The position numbers were made by a program, and so were the translations under genes. Positions 38,514 through 47,344 of a stretch of DNA of 64,000 nucleotides are shown here, piece after piece. Source of the DNA: Streptomyces albogriseolus (lineage in GTDB: Bacteria > Actinomycetota > Actinomycetes > Streptomycetales > Streptomycetaceae); contig BMVA01000006.1 in assembly GCA_014650475.1 (NCBI GenBank), positions 248,001 to 312,000 of the forward strand, in the 5' to 3' direction. Position 1 is the stretch's first letter. Every line of letters starts with the position of its first letter. The notes under the pieces are model-generated. The model saw only the letters and a list, made by a program, of their open reading frames with translations. It did not search any database and was not told the DNA's origin.

Positions 38514-38543
38514 CCTCTACGCCCGTAGAGACGGCCGTAGAGG
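38514..38543. promoter_or_regulatory. CGTAGAG direct/inverted repeat operator candidate
   Basis: CCTCTACG (38514-38521) is inverted against both CGTAGAG (38524-38530) and CGTAGAGG (38536-38543); the last two are direct repeats 12 bases apart. The array lies 31-61 bases upstream of the nitrilase 2 start, in position for an operator over the catabolic promoter. It differs from the GTGTCAC motif before nitrilase 1. Confidence 0.5.
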
Positions 38544-38632
38544 GACGAACGTAAGCCTCTCGGACGGCCTTGCCAAGACCATCGTCGTGCGGCCCGTGGA
38601 GTCGATCGTGATTGACACCCCTGTGGGTGAGC

Positions 38633-38650
38633 GGGCCGGGCCGCCGGCCC
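38633..38650 (-). terminator. weak terminator hairpin
   Basis: GGGCCGG (38633-38639) pairs with CCGGCCC (38644-38650), 4-base loop, just past the stop codon of the minus-strand gene ending at 38655. Confidence 0.5.
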
Positions 38651-38654
38651 CCGG

Positions 38655-39560
38655 TCAGGCGGCCAGTCCCGCGACGCGCAGGGCGTGCAGGACGTCCCAG
38701 TGCCGTTCCTCCGACACGGCGCGGGCGGCCGTCAGGAGCAGCGGCACCAGGCGTCCCGGGTCCGGTGCTGCCGTGCGGGCGGCGTCCTGCGGGGTGCGCA
38801 TCCGCACGCAGGCGTCGAGCAGGGCGCGCAGCTCGCGGTGGCGGGTGCCGTCGGCCAGGGCGAGGGCGGCGTGCCCGATCTCGTCGGCCGGGCGTACGAC
38901 GCCCTGCCGCAGGATCTGCTCGCCGTCCTCCGCACGGCCCGCCGCGGTGAGCGCGTCGGCGGCGGCGACGAGACGCTCGGCGGGCAGCGTCGCCGCCGCC
39001 TCCCACAGCAGGGTGGCCCAGTCGGCGGCGTGCCCGGCCCGCTCCATGTCGGCCGCGAGCAGCGGGAACCGTACGGCGGGCCAGTACGCGGCCTCGTTCA
39101 GCAGGACGTGCGCCTCGCCGCTGCGGCCCTCGCGGCGCAGGCGCGTCAGGGTCCGCACGAGGCGGGCGACCTCGCGGAGGTCGTCCGCGCCGATCCGCTC
39201 CTTCGGCCCCGGCTCGGCGGGGCCCGCCTCCGCGGCGGCCCCGGCGAACCGCGCGCCGCGGGCCGCGGTGGCGGCGACGGGCAGCTCAGGCGCGGCGGCG
39301 GGAGGGGTGACGACGGAGGCCGACCCGTCGTCCTCCATCCCGGCGAAGCGGGCGCCGCCGCGGCGGCGCTTGCGGGGCGGGGCGGGGTGTGTCTCCTCGG
39401 CGGGCGCGGGCGGGGGCACGTGCTGTTGCGCCGCGCGCAGCTCCGGGGGGACAGGGTCGGGGGCCGGCGCCTGTGCGGCGTCCGGCGCCGGGCGGGAGGC
39501 GAAGCGGCCCTGGGCGTGCGGGGGTCCCGCCCTCCGGCCGTGCCCGTCGAGGGCGGTCAT
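38655..39560 (-). CDS. conserved Streptomyces hypothetical, C-terminal part of a split gene
   Basis: A 301-residue frame. About 1-140 is a Pro/Ala/Arg-rich linker with two copies of the short motif GARFAG (GGARFAGMEDDG and ARGARFAGAA). The rest is helical and repeat-like (IGADDLREVARLVRTL, VLLNEAAYWPAVRFPLLAADM), possibly TPR-like. Its ATG lies in an ATGA overlap with the preceding gene, but the frame is open and coding-like further upstream (TARCAELTARM). This suggests the two were one gene before a frameshift, or are now read by coupled reinitiation. Function not recognised. Confidence 0.55.
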   Translation of the reverse strand: MTALDGHGRRAGPPHAQGRFASRPAPDAAQAPAPDPVPPELRAAQQHVPPPAPAEETHPAPPRKRRRGGARFAGMEDDGSASVVTPPAAAPELPVAATAARGARFAGAAAEAGPAEPGPKERIGADDLREVARLVRTLTRLRREGRSGEAHVLLNEAAYWPAVRFPLLAADMERAGHAADWATLLWEAAATLPAERLVAAADALTAAGRAEDGEQILRQGVVRPADEIGHAALALADGTRHRELRALLDACVRMRTPQDAARTAAPDPGRLVPLLLTAARAVSEERHWDVLHALRVAGLAA

Positions 39561-39982
39561 CCGGGCGGTGAGTTCCGCGCAGCGGGCGGTCGCGCGGCGG
39601 CGGCGAGCCGGCGCGTCAGGCCGGCCCGGCGGTCCGCCGCGTACCGCTGCTCGCGGAGCATCACGTCGAGGCGGTCGCTCAGCGTCTGCCGGGCGCCGGG
39701 CCGCGCGTCGAACACGGCCGTCGCCTCGGCGTGCAGTGCACGGGCCCGCGGCAGCTCCGCCTCGGCGGCCGCGGGGCCGTGCACGGCGGCGAGGTCCTGG
39801 AGCAGCGACTCCACCACGTCCCACGGCGGCGGTTCCCGCCCTTCGAGACACGCCCGCATGCCGTCGGGGTCGCGCTGCCAGAACACCAGGCACCAGCCCG
39901 CGTACCGGTCCAGACGCGCCAGCAGACCCCGCAGATGGTCCGTGAACTCCCGGACGGCGTCCGGGAGTTGCTCCGCAGCCAT
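39557..39982 (-). CDS. conserved Streptomyces hypothetical, N-terminal part of a split gene
   Basis: A 141-residue frame beginning MAAEQLPDAVREFTDHLRG, with GGGAG eight bases before the ATG. It is helical, with conserved-looking YAGWCLVFWQRDPDGM and PPWDVVESLLQDLAAVHG, then a charged coiled coil (DVMLREQRYAADRRAG). The last ~18 residues degenerate into AAAARPPAARNSPPG before TGA, while the neighbouring frame becomes coding there. The natural reading is N-terminal half of a longer protein continued by the adjacent frame. Confidence 0.55.
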   Translation of the reverse strand: MAAEQLPDAVREFTDHLRGLLARLDRYAGWCLVFWQRDPDGMRACLEGREPPPWDVVESLLQDLAAVHGPAAAEAELPRARALHAEATAVFDARPGARQTLSDRLDVMLREQRYAADRRAGLTRRLAAAARPPAARNSPPG

Positions 39983-40022
39983 AGCCAACTCCCGCCAGTC
40001 CCGGAGTACTCGACTCCGTAGA

Positions 40023-40039
40023 TAACACCCGGCGTGTTA
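40023..40039. promoter_or_regulatory. TAACAC inverted repeat, putative operator
   Basis: TAACAC (40023-40028) and GTGTTA (40034-40039) form a 17-base palindrome with a 5-base centre, about 40 bases upstream of the split gene's ATG and 55 bases past the end of the HTH gene. It could be an operator for the small HTH protein or part of a promoter. Confidence 0.4.
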
Positions 40040-40093
40040 CGGCGACGCTACGGAGACTTTTCCGGCGGGGTGCGGGAGCCCGGCGGGGACGCG

Positions 40094-40381
40094 CTAGGCG
40101 GCGATCGACGCGTCCGGGGTGTCCGGCACGTCCGGGGTCTCCGGCGCGCAGCGTCCGATCAGCTCGTCCATGGACAGGCCGAGCGCCCCGGCCAGCGCGG
40201 CCACGGTGAAGAACGCCGGGGTCGGCGCCCGGCCCGTCTCGATCTTGCGGAGCGTCTCCGCGGAGATGCCGGCGCTCGCGGCGACGTCCGTCATGCTGCG
40301 GACTCCGCGCGCCTCGCGCAGCAGCCTGCCGAGCCGCTCGCCGCGTTCGCGCTCTTCGGGGGTCAAGGGGGTGCGCACCAT
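40094..40381 (-). CDS. small XRE-family HTH regulator
   Basis: A 95-residue single-domain repressor-type protein. The HTH_3 domain spans about 15-78: LGRLLREARGVRSMTDVAASAGIS, then ETLRKIETGRAPTPAFFTVAAL. The C-terminus is a short Pro/Asp tail. It is divergent from the aminopeptidase gene with only 33 bases between start codons. An ATG three codons earlier lies inside the likely -10 of its own promoter (TAGAAT), so the later ATG, probably leaderless, is preferred. It probably autoregulates and controls the aminopeptidase. Confidence 0.85.
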   Translation of the reverse strand: MVRTPLTPEERERGERLGRLLREARGVRSMTDVAASAGISAETLRKIETGRAPTPAFFTVAALAGALGLSMDELIGRCAPETPDVPDTPDASIAA

Positions 40382-40388
40382 GAGACCC

Positions 40389-40414
40389 ATTCTAATACCG
40401 GTATAGTAATTGGC
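40389..40414. promoter_or_regulatory. overlapping divergent leaderless promoters with ATACCGGTAT palindrome
   Basis: On the plus strand TATAGT (40402-40407) lies seven bases before the aminopeptidase ATG. On the minus strand TAGAAT (complement of 40389-40394) lies seven bases before the HTH gene ATG. The perfect 10-base palindrome ATACCGGTAT (40395-40404) joins the two -10 boxes. No Shine-Dalgarno precedes either ATG. A repressor on the palindrome would block both genes at once. No good -35 elements are seen. Confidence 0.6.
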
Positions 40415-41185
40415 ATGGTGGAGCTGAAGACCGACGCATCGATCGATGCCATGTACAAGACGGGCCAGGTCGTGGCCCAGGCGCTGACGGCCGTACGGAA
40501 GGCCGCCGACGTGGGCGTTTCCCTGCTGGAGCTGGACGGGGTGGCGAGGGAGGTGCTGAACGCGGCCGGCGCGACGTCGCCGTTCCTGGGCTATCGGCCC
40601 TCGTTCGCACCGACGCCGTTCCCCGCCGTGATCTGCGCGTCGGTGAACGACGCGATCGTGCACGGCATCCCGACCACCTACCGGCTGCGCGACGGGGACC
40701 TCGTGTCCATCGACTGCGGCGCCCAGCTGGGCGGCTGGGCGGGCGACTCGGCGATCAGTTTCGTCGTGGGCACGGCGCGCCCGGCGGACACGCGGCTGAT
40801 CGGGACGGCCGAGCGGGCGCTCGCGGCGGGCATCGAGGCGGCCGTGGTCGGCAACCGCATGGGCGACATCGCGCACGCCATCGGCACGGTGTGCCGCGGG
40901 GCGGGCTACGGGATCATGGAGGACTACGGCGGCCACGGCATCGGCCGCCGCATGCACGAGGACCCGCCGGTGCCGAACGAGGGCCGGCCGGGACGCGGAA
41001 TGCCGCTGCGGCACGGCACGGTCCTGGCGATCGAGCCGATGCTGATCGCCGGCGGCGGCGACGCCTACCGCACCGACCAGGACGGCTGGACCCTCCGCAC
41101 CACGGACGGCTCCCGCGCGGCCCACACGGAACACACGGTCGCGATCACGGAGAGCGGACCCCGTGTGCTGACGGCGCGGGACTGA
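40415..41185 (+). CDS. map: type I methionine aminopeptidase
   Basis: A 256-residue metallopeptidase removing initiator Met. Metal ligands are visible: Asp in [15 protein letters not shown] and its second Asp in the same block, His in [14 protein letters not shown], Glu in VLAIEPM and Glu in [10 protein letters not shown]. There is no N-terminal zinc-finger extension, so it is the short bacterial form. Streptomyces genomes usually have further map genes; this copy differs in being paired with a private HTH regulator and likely leaderless, suggesting conditional use (for example resistance to a Met-aminopeptidase inhibitor or stress). Confidence 0.92.
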   Translation: MVELKTDASIDAMYKTGQVVAQALTAVRKAADVGVSLLELDGVAREVLNAAGATSPFLGYRPSFAPTPFPAVICASVNDAIVHGIPTTYRLRDGDLVSIDCGAQLGGWAGDSAISFVVGTARPADTRLIGTAERALAAGIEAAVVGNRMGDIAHAIGTVCRGAGYGIMEDYGGHGIGRRMHEDPPVPNEGRPGRGMPLRHGTVLAIEPMLIAGGGDAYRTDQDGWTLRTTDGSRAAHTEHTVAITESGPRVLTARD

Positions 41186-41193
41186 GGGGGCCA

Positions 41194-41210
41194 GGCGTCC
41201 GGCGGACGCC
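41194..41210 (+). terminator. terminator of methionine aminopeptidase gene
   Basis: GGCGTCC (41194-41200) and GGACGCC (41204-41210), 3-base loop, with flanking GGGGG and CCCCC runs that could extend pairing, nine bases past the stop codon. Confidence 0.7.
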
Positions 41211-41554
41211 CGCCCCCGGAGGCATGCGCGGTGAGGCGCCCAGGTTGCCGTGGGTGCCGCCCCGCGCTTGGCGGCGAGGCCGGGCGATACGCGCCCCATG
41301 GGGCGTATGGTGCCCGGCGTGGGTGACCGCCACGTCGATGGCCTGGGGCATCACCCCGCCACGCCACGGACGGCGACCGCGGGCCCGACCCCGAGCCCCC
41401 CGGCCGGCACCACCTTCGCCGCACCTCACCCCCGGCGGGCCGGCCAGGTGCCGAAACCTGGACATGCCCGCCCCCGCCGAACGTGTCATCGTGGGCATGA
41501 GCGCGCCCCGACCGGGTTACCCGGGCCCGGCACGTCGACCCAGCGAAGGAACGG
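41211..41554. other. 344-base region upstream of the Clp ATPase gene
   Basis: No credible gene. CGCCCCATGGGGCG (41292-41305) is a perfect 14-base palindrome and could be an operator. No HAIR (CTTGAGT-N7-ACTCAAG) element for HspR was found, so the Clp gene does not look like part of that heat-shock regulon. A GAAGGA ribosome site lies immediately before the Clp start. Confidence 0.4.
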
Positions 41555-44089
41555 ATGACGATGACGAATGGTTTCGTCGGCCCGGAGGGTGACCCGTTCG
41601 CAGAATTCCTCGCCCGCTTCTTCGGCGGACAGCGCCCCCGCCAGATCGACATCGGCAGGCTTCTCAGCCAGCCCGCCCGTGAACTCGTGCGCGGCGCCGC
41701 CCAGTACGCGGCCGAGCACGGCAGCCGTGACCTGGACACCCAGCACCTGCTGCGTGCCGCGCTCTCCGCCGAGCCGACCCGGAGTCTGCTCAGCCGCGCG
41801 GGCGCGGACCCGGACTCGCTGGCGTCCCAGATCGACGACCGGTCGGGGCCCGTGCAGCACAGCCCGGGCGAGGCCCCTCCGCCGACGTCGCTGTCCCTGA
41901 CGCCCGCCGTCAAACGGGCGCTGCTGGACGCGCACGAGATGGCCCGGGCGAGCGGCGCCGGATACATCGGCCCGGAGCATGTGCTCAGCGCGCTCGCCGC
42001 CAACCCGGACTCGGCCGCCGGGCACATCCTGAACGCGGCCCGGTTCGCCCCGTCCGGCCCGCAGGAGGCGCCGGAGGCGCAGCAGCCCCGTGCCGAGCGT
42101 CCGCGGCCGCCGACGGGCACCCCGACCCTGGACAAGTACGGCCGTGACCTGACGGCGCTGGCCCGCGAGGGCCGGATCGACCCGGTGATCGGGCGGGACA
42201 CGGAGATCGAGCAGACCGTCGAGGTGCTGTCCCGCCGCGGCAAGAACAACCCCGTGCTGATCGGCGACGCGGGCGTCGGCAAGACCGCCGTGGTGGAGGG
42301 GCTGGCCCAGCGGATCGCGGAGGGGGACGTGCCCGACATCCTGCTGGGCCGCCGCGTGGTCGCCCTCGACCTGACCGGCGTCGTCGCCGGCACCCGCTAC
42401 CGGGGCGACTTCGAGGAGCGGATGAACAACCTCGTCGACGAGATCCGCGCCCACTCCGACCAGCTGATCGTCTTCATCGACGAACTGCACACCGTGGTCG
42501 GCGCGGGAGGCGGCGGCGAGGGCGGCTCGATGGACGCGGGCAACATCCTCAAGCCGGCCCTGGCGCGCGGCGAGCTGAACATCGTCGGCGCGACGACCCT
42601 GGAGGAGTACCGGCGGATCGAGAAGGACGCGGCCCTGGCCCGCCGCTTCCAGCCGATCATGGTGCCGGAGCCGACGCCCGCCGACGCGATCGAGATCCTG
42701 CGCGGTCTGCGCGACCGCTACGAGGCGCACCACCAGGTCCGCTACACCGACGAGGCGCTGGTGGCGGCTGTGGAGCTGTCCGACCGCTATCTCAGCGACC
42801 GCAGGCTGCCGGACAAGGCGATCGACCTGATCGACCAGGCGGGCGCGCGGGTGCGGCTGCGGGCGCGCACCAAGGGCACCGACGTCCGCGCGATGGAGCG
42901 TGAGGTCGAGCAGCTGACCTGCGACAAGGACCAGGCGGTCGCGGACGAGCAGTACGAGCAGGCCACGCAGCTGAGGGACCGCATCACGGAGCTGAAGACG
43001 CGCATCGCGCAGGCCGGCGGCGAGGACGAGGTCGACGAGGGCCAGAGCCTGTGGGTGGACGCCGAGGCGATCGCCGAGGTGGTGGCCCGGCAGACGGGCA
43101 TCCCGGTCAGCCGGCTCACCGAGGAGGAGAAGGACCGCCTGCTGGGTCTGGAGCAGCACCTGCACCAGCGGGTGGTGGGCCAGGAGGAGGCCGTGCGGGT
43201 CGTCTCGGACGCCGTGCTGCGCTCCCGCGCCGGGCTCTCCAGCCCGGACCGGCCGATCGGCAGCTTCCTGTTCCTCGGCCCGACGGGCGTCGGCAAGACG
43301 GAGCTGGCGCGGGCGCTCGCCGAGGCGCTGTTCGGCAGCGAGGACCGGATGGTGCGCCTCGACATGAGCGAGTACCAGGAGCGGCACACGGTGAGCCGCC
43401 TGGTGGGCGCCCCGCCCGGCTACGTGGGGCACGAGGAGGCCGGGCAGCTCACCGAGGTGGTGCGCCGGCACCCGTACTCGCTGCTGCTGCTCGACGAGGT
43501 GGAGAAGGCCCACCCGGACGTCTTCAACATCCTGCTGCAGGTGCTGGACGACGGCCGGCTGACCGACGCGCAGGGCCGCACGGTGGACTTCACCAACAGC
43601 GTGATCGTGATGACCAGCAACCTCGGCTCCGAGGCCATCACCCGGCGCGGCGCCACCCTGGGTTTCGCGAGCGGTGGCACGGAGGCCGACGAGGAGGCGC
43701 GGCGGGAGCAGATCCTGCGGCCGCTGCGGGACCACTTCCGGCCCGAGTTCCTCAACCGGATCGACGAGATCGTGGTGTTCCGCCAGCTCACCCCCGGAGA
43801 GCTGCGGCAGATCACCGACCTGCTGCTGGAGAGCACCCGCCGCCGGCTGAAGGGGCAGGACATCACGGCGGAGTTCACCGACGCGGCCGTGGACTGGCTC
43901 GCCGAGCGCGGCTACGAACCGGAGTACGGCGCGCGGCCGTTGCGCCGCACCATCCAGCGGGAGGTCGACAACCAGCTGTCCCGGCTGCTGCTGGACGGCC
44001 GTGTGAAGGAGGGCGGCCGGGTGACGGTGGACGCGGAGGACGGACGCCTGGTCTTCCGCACGCAGGAGACGCCGGCGCCGGAGGTGTGA
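41555..44089 (+). CDS. ClpC-like AAA+ ATPase, Clp protease/unfoldase subunit
   Basis: An 844-residue Hsp100 protein with two AAA+ rings. The first ~30 residues are Gly/Arg-rich, then a Clp N-domain pair ([26 protein letters not shown]; ~36-165). Walker A1 is GDAGVGKT (237-244), Walker B1 VFIDELHT, a short UVR-like coiled coil ([18 protein letters not shown], about 465-490), Walker A2 GPTGVGKT (575-582), Walker B2 [14 protein letters not shown]. The short middle region resembles ClpC rather than ClpB. An IGF/L loop for ClpP docking is not obvious, so whether it works with ClpP is uncertain. The N-terminal extension differs from housekeeping ClpC, suggesting a specialised paralogue. Confidence 0.9.
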   Translation: MTMTNGFVGPEGDPFAEFLARFFGGQRPRQIDIGRLLSQPARELVRGAAQYAAEHGSRDLDTQHLLRAALSAEPTRSLLSRAGADPDSLASQIDDRSGPVQHSPGEAPPPTSLSLTPAVKRALLDAHEMARASGAGYIGPEHVLSALAANPDSAAGHILNAARFAPSGPQEAPEAQQPRAERPRPPTGTPTLDKYGRDLTALAREGRIDPVIGRDTEIEQTVEVLSRRGKNNPVLIGDAGVGKTAVVEGLAQRIAEGDVPDILLGRRVVALDLTGVVAGTRYRGDFEERMNNLVDEIRAHSDQLIVFIDELHTVVGAGGGGEGGSMDAGNILKPALARGELNIVGATTLEEYRRIEKDAALARRFQPIMVPEPTPADAIEILRGLRDRYEAHHQVRYTDEALVAAVELSDRYLSDRRLPDKAIDLIDQAGARVRLRARTKGTDVRAMEREVEQLTCDKDQAVADEQYEQATQLRDRITELKTRIAQAGGEDEVDEGQSLWVDAEAIAEVVARQTGIPVSRLTEEEKDRLLGLEQHLHQRVVGQEEAVRVVSDAVLRSRAGLSSPDRPIGSFLFLGPTGVGKTELARALAEALFGSEDRMVRLDMSEYQERHTVSRLVGAPPGYVGHEEAGQLTEVVRRHPYSLLLLDEVEKAHPDVFNILLQVLDDGRLTDAQGRTVDFTNSVIVMTSNLGSEAITRRGATLGFASGGTEADEEARREQILRPLRDHFRPEFLNRIDEIVVFRQLTPGELRQITDLLLESTRRRLKGQDITAEFTDAAVDWLAERGYEPEYGARPLRRTIQREVDNQLSRLLLDGRVKEGGRVTVDAEDGRLVFRTQETPAPEV

Positions 44090-44102
44090 CGTCCGTACGG
44101 CG

Positions 44103-44139
44103 GTCGGCCCGGCACCCCTCGCAGGGGTGCCGGGCCGAC
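44103..44139. terminator. strong bidirectional terminator
   Basis: A perfect 17-bp stem, 44103-44119 pairing with 44123-44139 (core GGCCCGGCACCCCT / AGGGGTGCCGGGCC), loop CGC. Lies between the convergent Clp and gamma-glutamyltransferase genes. It is the longest hairpin noticed in the window. Confidence 0.9.
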
Positions 44140-44162
44140 GGCTGTGAGGGCAAGTGAAGCGT

Positions 44163-45980
44163 CTAACGCCTCGGGTGGACGACCATCGCCGAGCCGCCGC
44201 CCCGGCGGACCTTCTCCGCCGCGGCGAGCCAGGCGCCGCCCGGCAGCCGCTGCACGCCGGTGGTCGCGCCGATCTCCGGGTTCTCCCGGAAGGAGTGCCC
44301 GATCGCCTCCAGCCGCTGCCTCAGCTCGCTGTCGTACAGGCCGGGTTCGAGGTCGGTCTGTGCGGCGTTGCGCTGGCTGGCTCGGGGGGCGGCGATCGCG
44401 TCGACGAGGGGCAGGCCGCGGTCGAGGAAGCCGGTGAGGGTCTGCAGCACGGTGGTGATGATGGTCGCGCCGCCGGGCGAGCCGAGCGCCACCACCGGCC
44501 GGTCGTGCCGGTCGAGGACGATCGTCGGCGCCATGGACGAGCGGGGCCGCTTGCCGGGGCCGGGCAGGTTCGGGTCGTGGACGGCCGGGTTCGCCGGGGC
44601 GAAGGAGAAGTCCGTCAGCTCGTTGTTGAGCAGGAAGCCGCGCCCGGGCACGGTGATGCCGCTGCCGCCGGTCTGCTCGATGGTGAGCGTGTAGGCGACG
44701 ACGTTGCCCCACCGGTCGGCGGTGGTGAGATGCGTGGTGCTCTCGCCCTCGTACGTCGTCGGCGCGGCCGTGCCGCCCTCGGCGCACGGCGCGGGCTCGC
44801 GGGGGTCGCCGGGGGCGAGCGGGCTGGTGAGGACGGCGTCGTCCCTGATCAGGCAGGCGCGGGAGTCCGCGAACCGCTGCGACAGCAGCTCCTTCGTCGG
44901 TACGTCCTCGAAGGCGGGGTCGCCGACCCAGCGGCCCCGGTCCGCGAACGCGATCCGGCTCGCCTCGATGAACCGGTGCAGATAGCGCACGTCGCTCGCC
45001 CTGGACAGGTCGGTGCGCTCCAGGATGTTGAGCGCCTCGCCGACCGTCGTGCCGCCGGAGGACGAGGGCGCCATGGAGTAGACGTCGAGACCGCGGTAGG
45101 AGGTCTTCGACGGCGCCTGGAGCTTCGTGCGGTAGGCGGCGAGGTCGCGCGGGGTCAGATCGCCGGGGCGGGCGTTCCAGCCGGACGCCGGGTCCACGGG
45201 CGGCTTGTTGACCGTGTCGACGATGTCGCGGGCGATGTCCCCCCGGTACAGGGCGTCGACGCCCTTGCTGCTCAGCTCGCGGTAGGTGCGGGCCAGGTCG
45301 GGGTTCTTGAAGGTGGAGCCGACGGCGGGGAGTTCGCCGCCCGGCAGGAACAGCTCGGCGGTGTCGGGGAAGTACCGGAAGCGGGCCTCGTTGGCGGCGG
45401 TCTGCGCGCGGAAGGTCTCGTCGACGGTGAAGCCGTCGCGGGCGAGGCGCTCGGCGGGCCGGAGGACCGTGCCGAGACTTCTCTTGCCCCAGCTGTCGAG
45501 CGCGCGCTGCCAGGTGGCGGGGGTGCCGGGCGTGCCGACGGAGAGTCCGCTGCTGACCGCCTCGGCGAACGGGATGGGCGCGCCGTTCTCCAGGAAGAGG
45601 CCGGAGTCGGCGCTGAGCGGGGCGGTCTCGCGGCCGTCGAGGGTGTGCACGGTACGGGACCGGGCGTCGTAGTAGACGAAGTAGCCGCCTCCGCCGATGC
45701 CGGCCGAGTAGGGCTCGGTGACGCCGAGCGCGGCGGCGGTGGCCACCGCGGCGTCGACGGCGTTGCCTCCCTTGCGCAGCACCTCGATGCCGGCGGCGGT
45801 GGCGTCGGGGTCGACGCTGGAGACGGCGCCGCCGTGGCCGACGGCCACCGGTGTCTTGGGCGCCGGGCGGGTGTGAGGGGCTTTTTCGCCGTGGGGGGTG
45901 GGCGGCGCGGCCGCTCCCACCGAGACGACGGCGGTGGTGACCGCGAGGGCCGCGAATTTCCGTGCGACAGGGCGACGCAT
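44163..45980 (-). CDS. ggt: secreted gamma-glutamyltransferase
   Basis: A 605-residue exported Ntn-hydrolase that splits glutathione and other gamma-glutamyl compounds. Signal peptide about 1-26 (RRPVARKFAALAVTTAVVSVGAAA). Large subunit hallmarks: EVLRKGGNAVDAAVA, SAGIGGGGYFVYYD, LDGRETAP, PSSSGGTTVGEALN. Autocleavage occurs before the Thr in ESTTHLTTADRWGNVV, and GSPGGATIITTVLQTL is the small-subunit oxyanion region. The ATG with GGAGG five bases ahead is preferred over a GTG two codons upstream. It is the second family member in the window; the one at 24513 lacks a signal peptide. Confidence 0.92.
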   Translation of the reverse strand: MRRPVARKFAALAVTTAVVSVGAAAPPTPHGEKAPHTRPAPKTPVAVGHGGAVSSVDPDATAAGIEVLRKGGNAVDAAVATAAALGVTEPYSAGIGGGGYFVYYDARSRTVHTLDGRETAPLSADSGLFLENGAPIPFAEAVSSGLSVGTPGTPATWQRALDSWGKRSLGTVLRPAERLARDGFTVDETFRAQTAANEARFRYFPDTAELFLPGGELPAVGSTFKNPDLARTYRELSSKGVDALYRGDIARDIVDTVNKPPVDPASGWNARPGDLTPRDLAAYRTKLQAPSKTSYRGLDVYSMAPSSSGGTTVGEALNILERTDLSRASDVRYLHRFIEASRIAFADRGRWVGDPAFEDVPTKELLSQRFADSRACLIRDDAVLTSPLAPGDPREPAPCAEGGTAAPTTYEGESTTHLTTADRWGNVVAYTLTIEQTGGSGITVPGRGFLLNNELTDFSFAPANPAVHDPNLPGPGKRPRSSMAPTIVLDRHDRPVVALGSPGGATIITTVLQTLTGFLDRGLPLVDAIAAPRASQRNAAQTDLEPGLYDSELRQRLEAIGHSFRENPEIGATTGVQRLPGGAWLAAAEKVRRGGGSAMVVHPRR

Positions 45981-46135
45981 CCGCACCTCCAGTAAAGGGC
46001 CGTCCGGGCAGCTTAGTTCGCCGCCATGCCCGCGTCAGGGAGGTGGTACGGGCGTGCCGCCGGGCGGGGCGGGGCCGCCCGGTCACCCCGGGGTGTCGAA
46101 CACGGGTGCGCTCGGGACCGCTAGCATGCCCGCCC

Positions 46136-46900
46136 ATGAATGACGACGTGCGCAACATCGTGCTGGGCCTGGTGGCCGCGGGCATCAGCGCCGCCCTGGG
46201 CTGGATCGCCCGCACCTATCTCTGGAATCGCAAGCTCCGCCGCAAGCAGGCGTTCTTCGGACTGCCGGAGAACGCCGAGTCGTTGCTCGTCGTCAACCGC
46301 GACCCGGCGACGGCGGAACCGGCGGTGCACCGCTTCGACGTGTTCGCGCTGCTCGAACTGTCCGCGCTGGTCAAGGACTGCGGGGCGCACGTCCAGGTGG
46401 TCACCCAGGACGCGGCGCACCAGGGGTTCGGCGAGCGGACCGAGTTCTGCGTGGGCGGGCCGGGGTCGAACCGGCGGATGGTCGCCCACATGGCGGCCAT
46501 GCTGCCCGGGGTGCGGGTCAACATCGACCCGGAGCCGGGGCCGGACCGCGGCGCCTTCCGCATAGGCTCGGAGGTGTACCGCATGGAGCCGGGCGTTTCC
46601 GAGTACGTGCTGCTGGCGCGGCTCACGGCGGGCGAACGGCGGGAGACGCGGCCGGTGTTCCTGTTCTGCGGCCAGCGGGCGATCACCAACCAGGCGGCGA
46701 CCCGCTACCTCGCCCGCAACCACGAGCGGCTGGCCCGCAAGTACGGGTCGGGATCCTTCGTGCTGCTGCTGAAGGTCATCAACTCGCAGGCGTACGGGCC
46801 TGATGTGGTGGAACTGGTCGCGGACGTCACCAGGCCGGCGCAGAGTCCGCTGCCCGCTCCGGAGCCGGCGGCGCAGAAGAAGTCGCATCGGGCGGACTGA
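46136..46900 (+). CDS. membrane-anchored conserved actinobacterial hypothetical
   Basis: A 254-residue protein of unknown function. One N-terminal membrane helix (about 6-28, IVLGLVAAGISAALGWIARTYLW) with a basic stop-transfer (NRKLRRKQ) puts the remaining ~220 residues in the cytosol. That domain has Rossmann-like strands: SLLVVNRDP, HVQVVTQDAAHQGFGERTEFCVGGPGSNRRM and PVFLFCGQRAITNQAATRYLARN. The GPGSNR and FCGQRAITNQA blocks look like ligand-binding loops. No Shine-Dalgarno precedes the ATG; TAGCAT eight bases upstream suggests a leaderless message. Confidence 0.75.
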   Translation: MNDDVRNIVLGLVAAGISAALGWIARTYLWNRKLRRKQAFFGLPENAESLLVVNRDPATAEPAVHRFDVFALLELSALVKDCGAHVQVVTQDAAHQGFGERTEFCVGGPGSNRRMVAHMAAMLPGVRVNIDPEPGPDRGAFRIGSEVYRMEPGVSEYVLLARLTAGERRETRPVFLFCGQRAITNQAATRYLARNHERLARKYGSGSFVLLLKVINSQAYGPDVVELVADVTRPAQSPLPAPEPAAQKKSHRAD

Positions 46901-47344
46901 CGTGGCTGTCCGGCGGGCGCGGGCGCCCGCGGGACACGCGGCGCGCCCCGGACACAGAAGTGGCCGTCGTGGGTGCCTGGGTGGCACCACCCGTCCGGCG
47001 CGCAGCTGACCTTCTCCTCACCTGCGGGCGACCGTGGCTCGGTCGCTGCCGCCGGGAGCAGTGATCTCCGGCTGCCGCCGGACGGGACCGGCCTGTGTGA
47101 TCCGCCGCCCCGGCTGGGCGGGCGGTCCCCTCCCGGCGGCGGCGTCCCCGCTTACGCCGCGAAGTCTCCTCCCCCACCGGGACGGAGGGAACATCGTAGT
47201 CGAGGTCCGGGCGGACAGGTTTCCGTACGTCATGGTGACCGCCGCAACGTATCCGGGCAAGATCGCCAGAACGACGCGACACGCACTTTCCGGGCATAAG
47301 CCGTATTTACGGCGGATGATGGGGCGTGCGAGGGGGCGCGTACG
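46901..47344. other. 444-base intergenic region
   Basis: Lies past the ends of the membrane protein gene (plus) and the DUF6278-like gene (minus), so both genes end here. GCCGTATTTACGGC (47300-47313) is a 14-base palindrome. Imperfect G+C-rich hairpins lie between 46960 and 47150. Short frames on both strands have weak third-position bias and no recognisable product. A structured RNA is possible but no known class was recognised. Confidence 0.35.
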
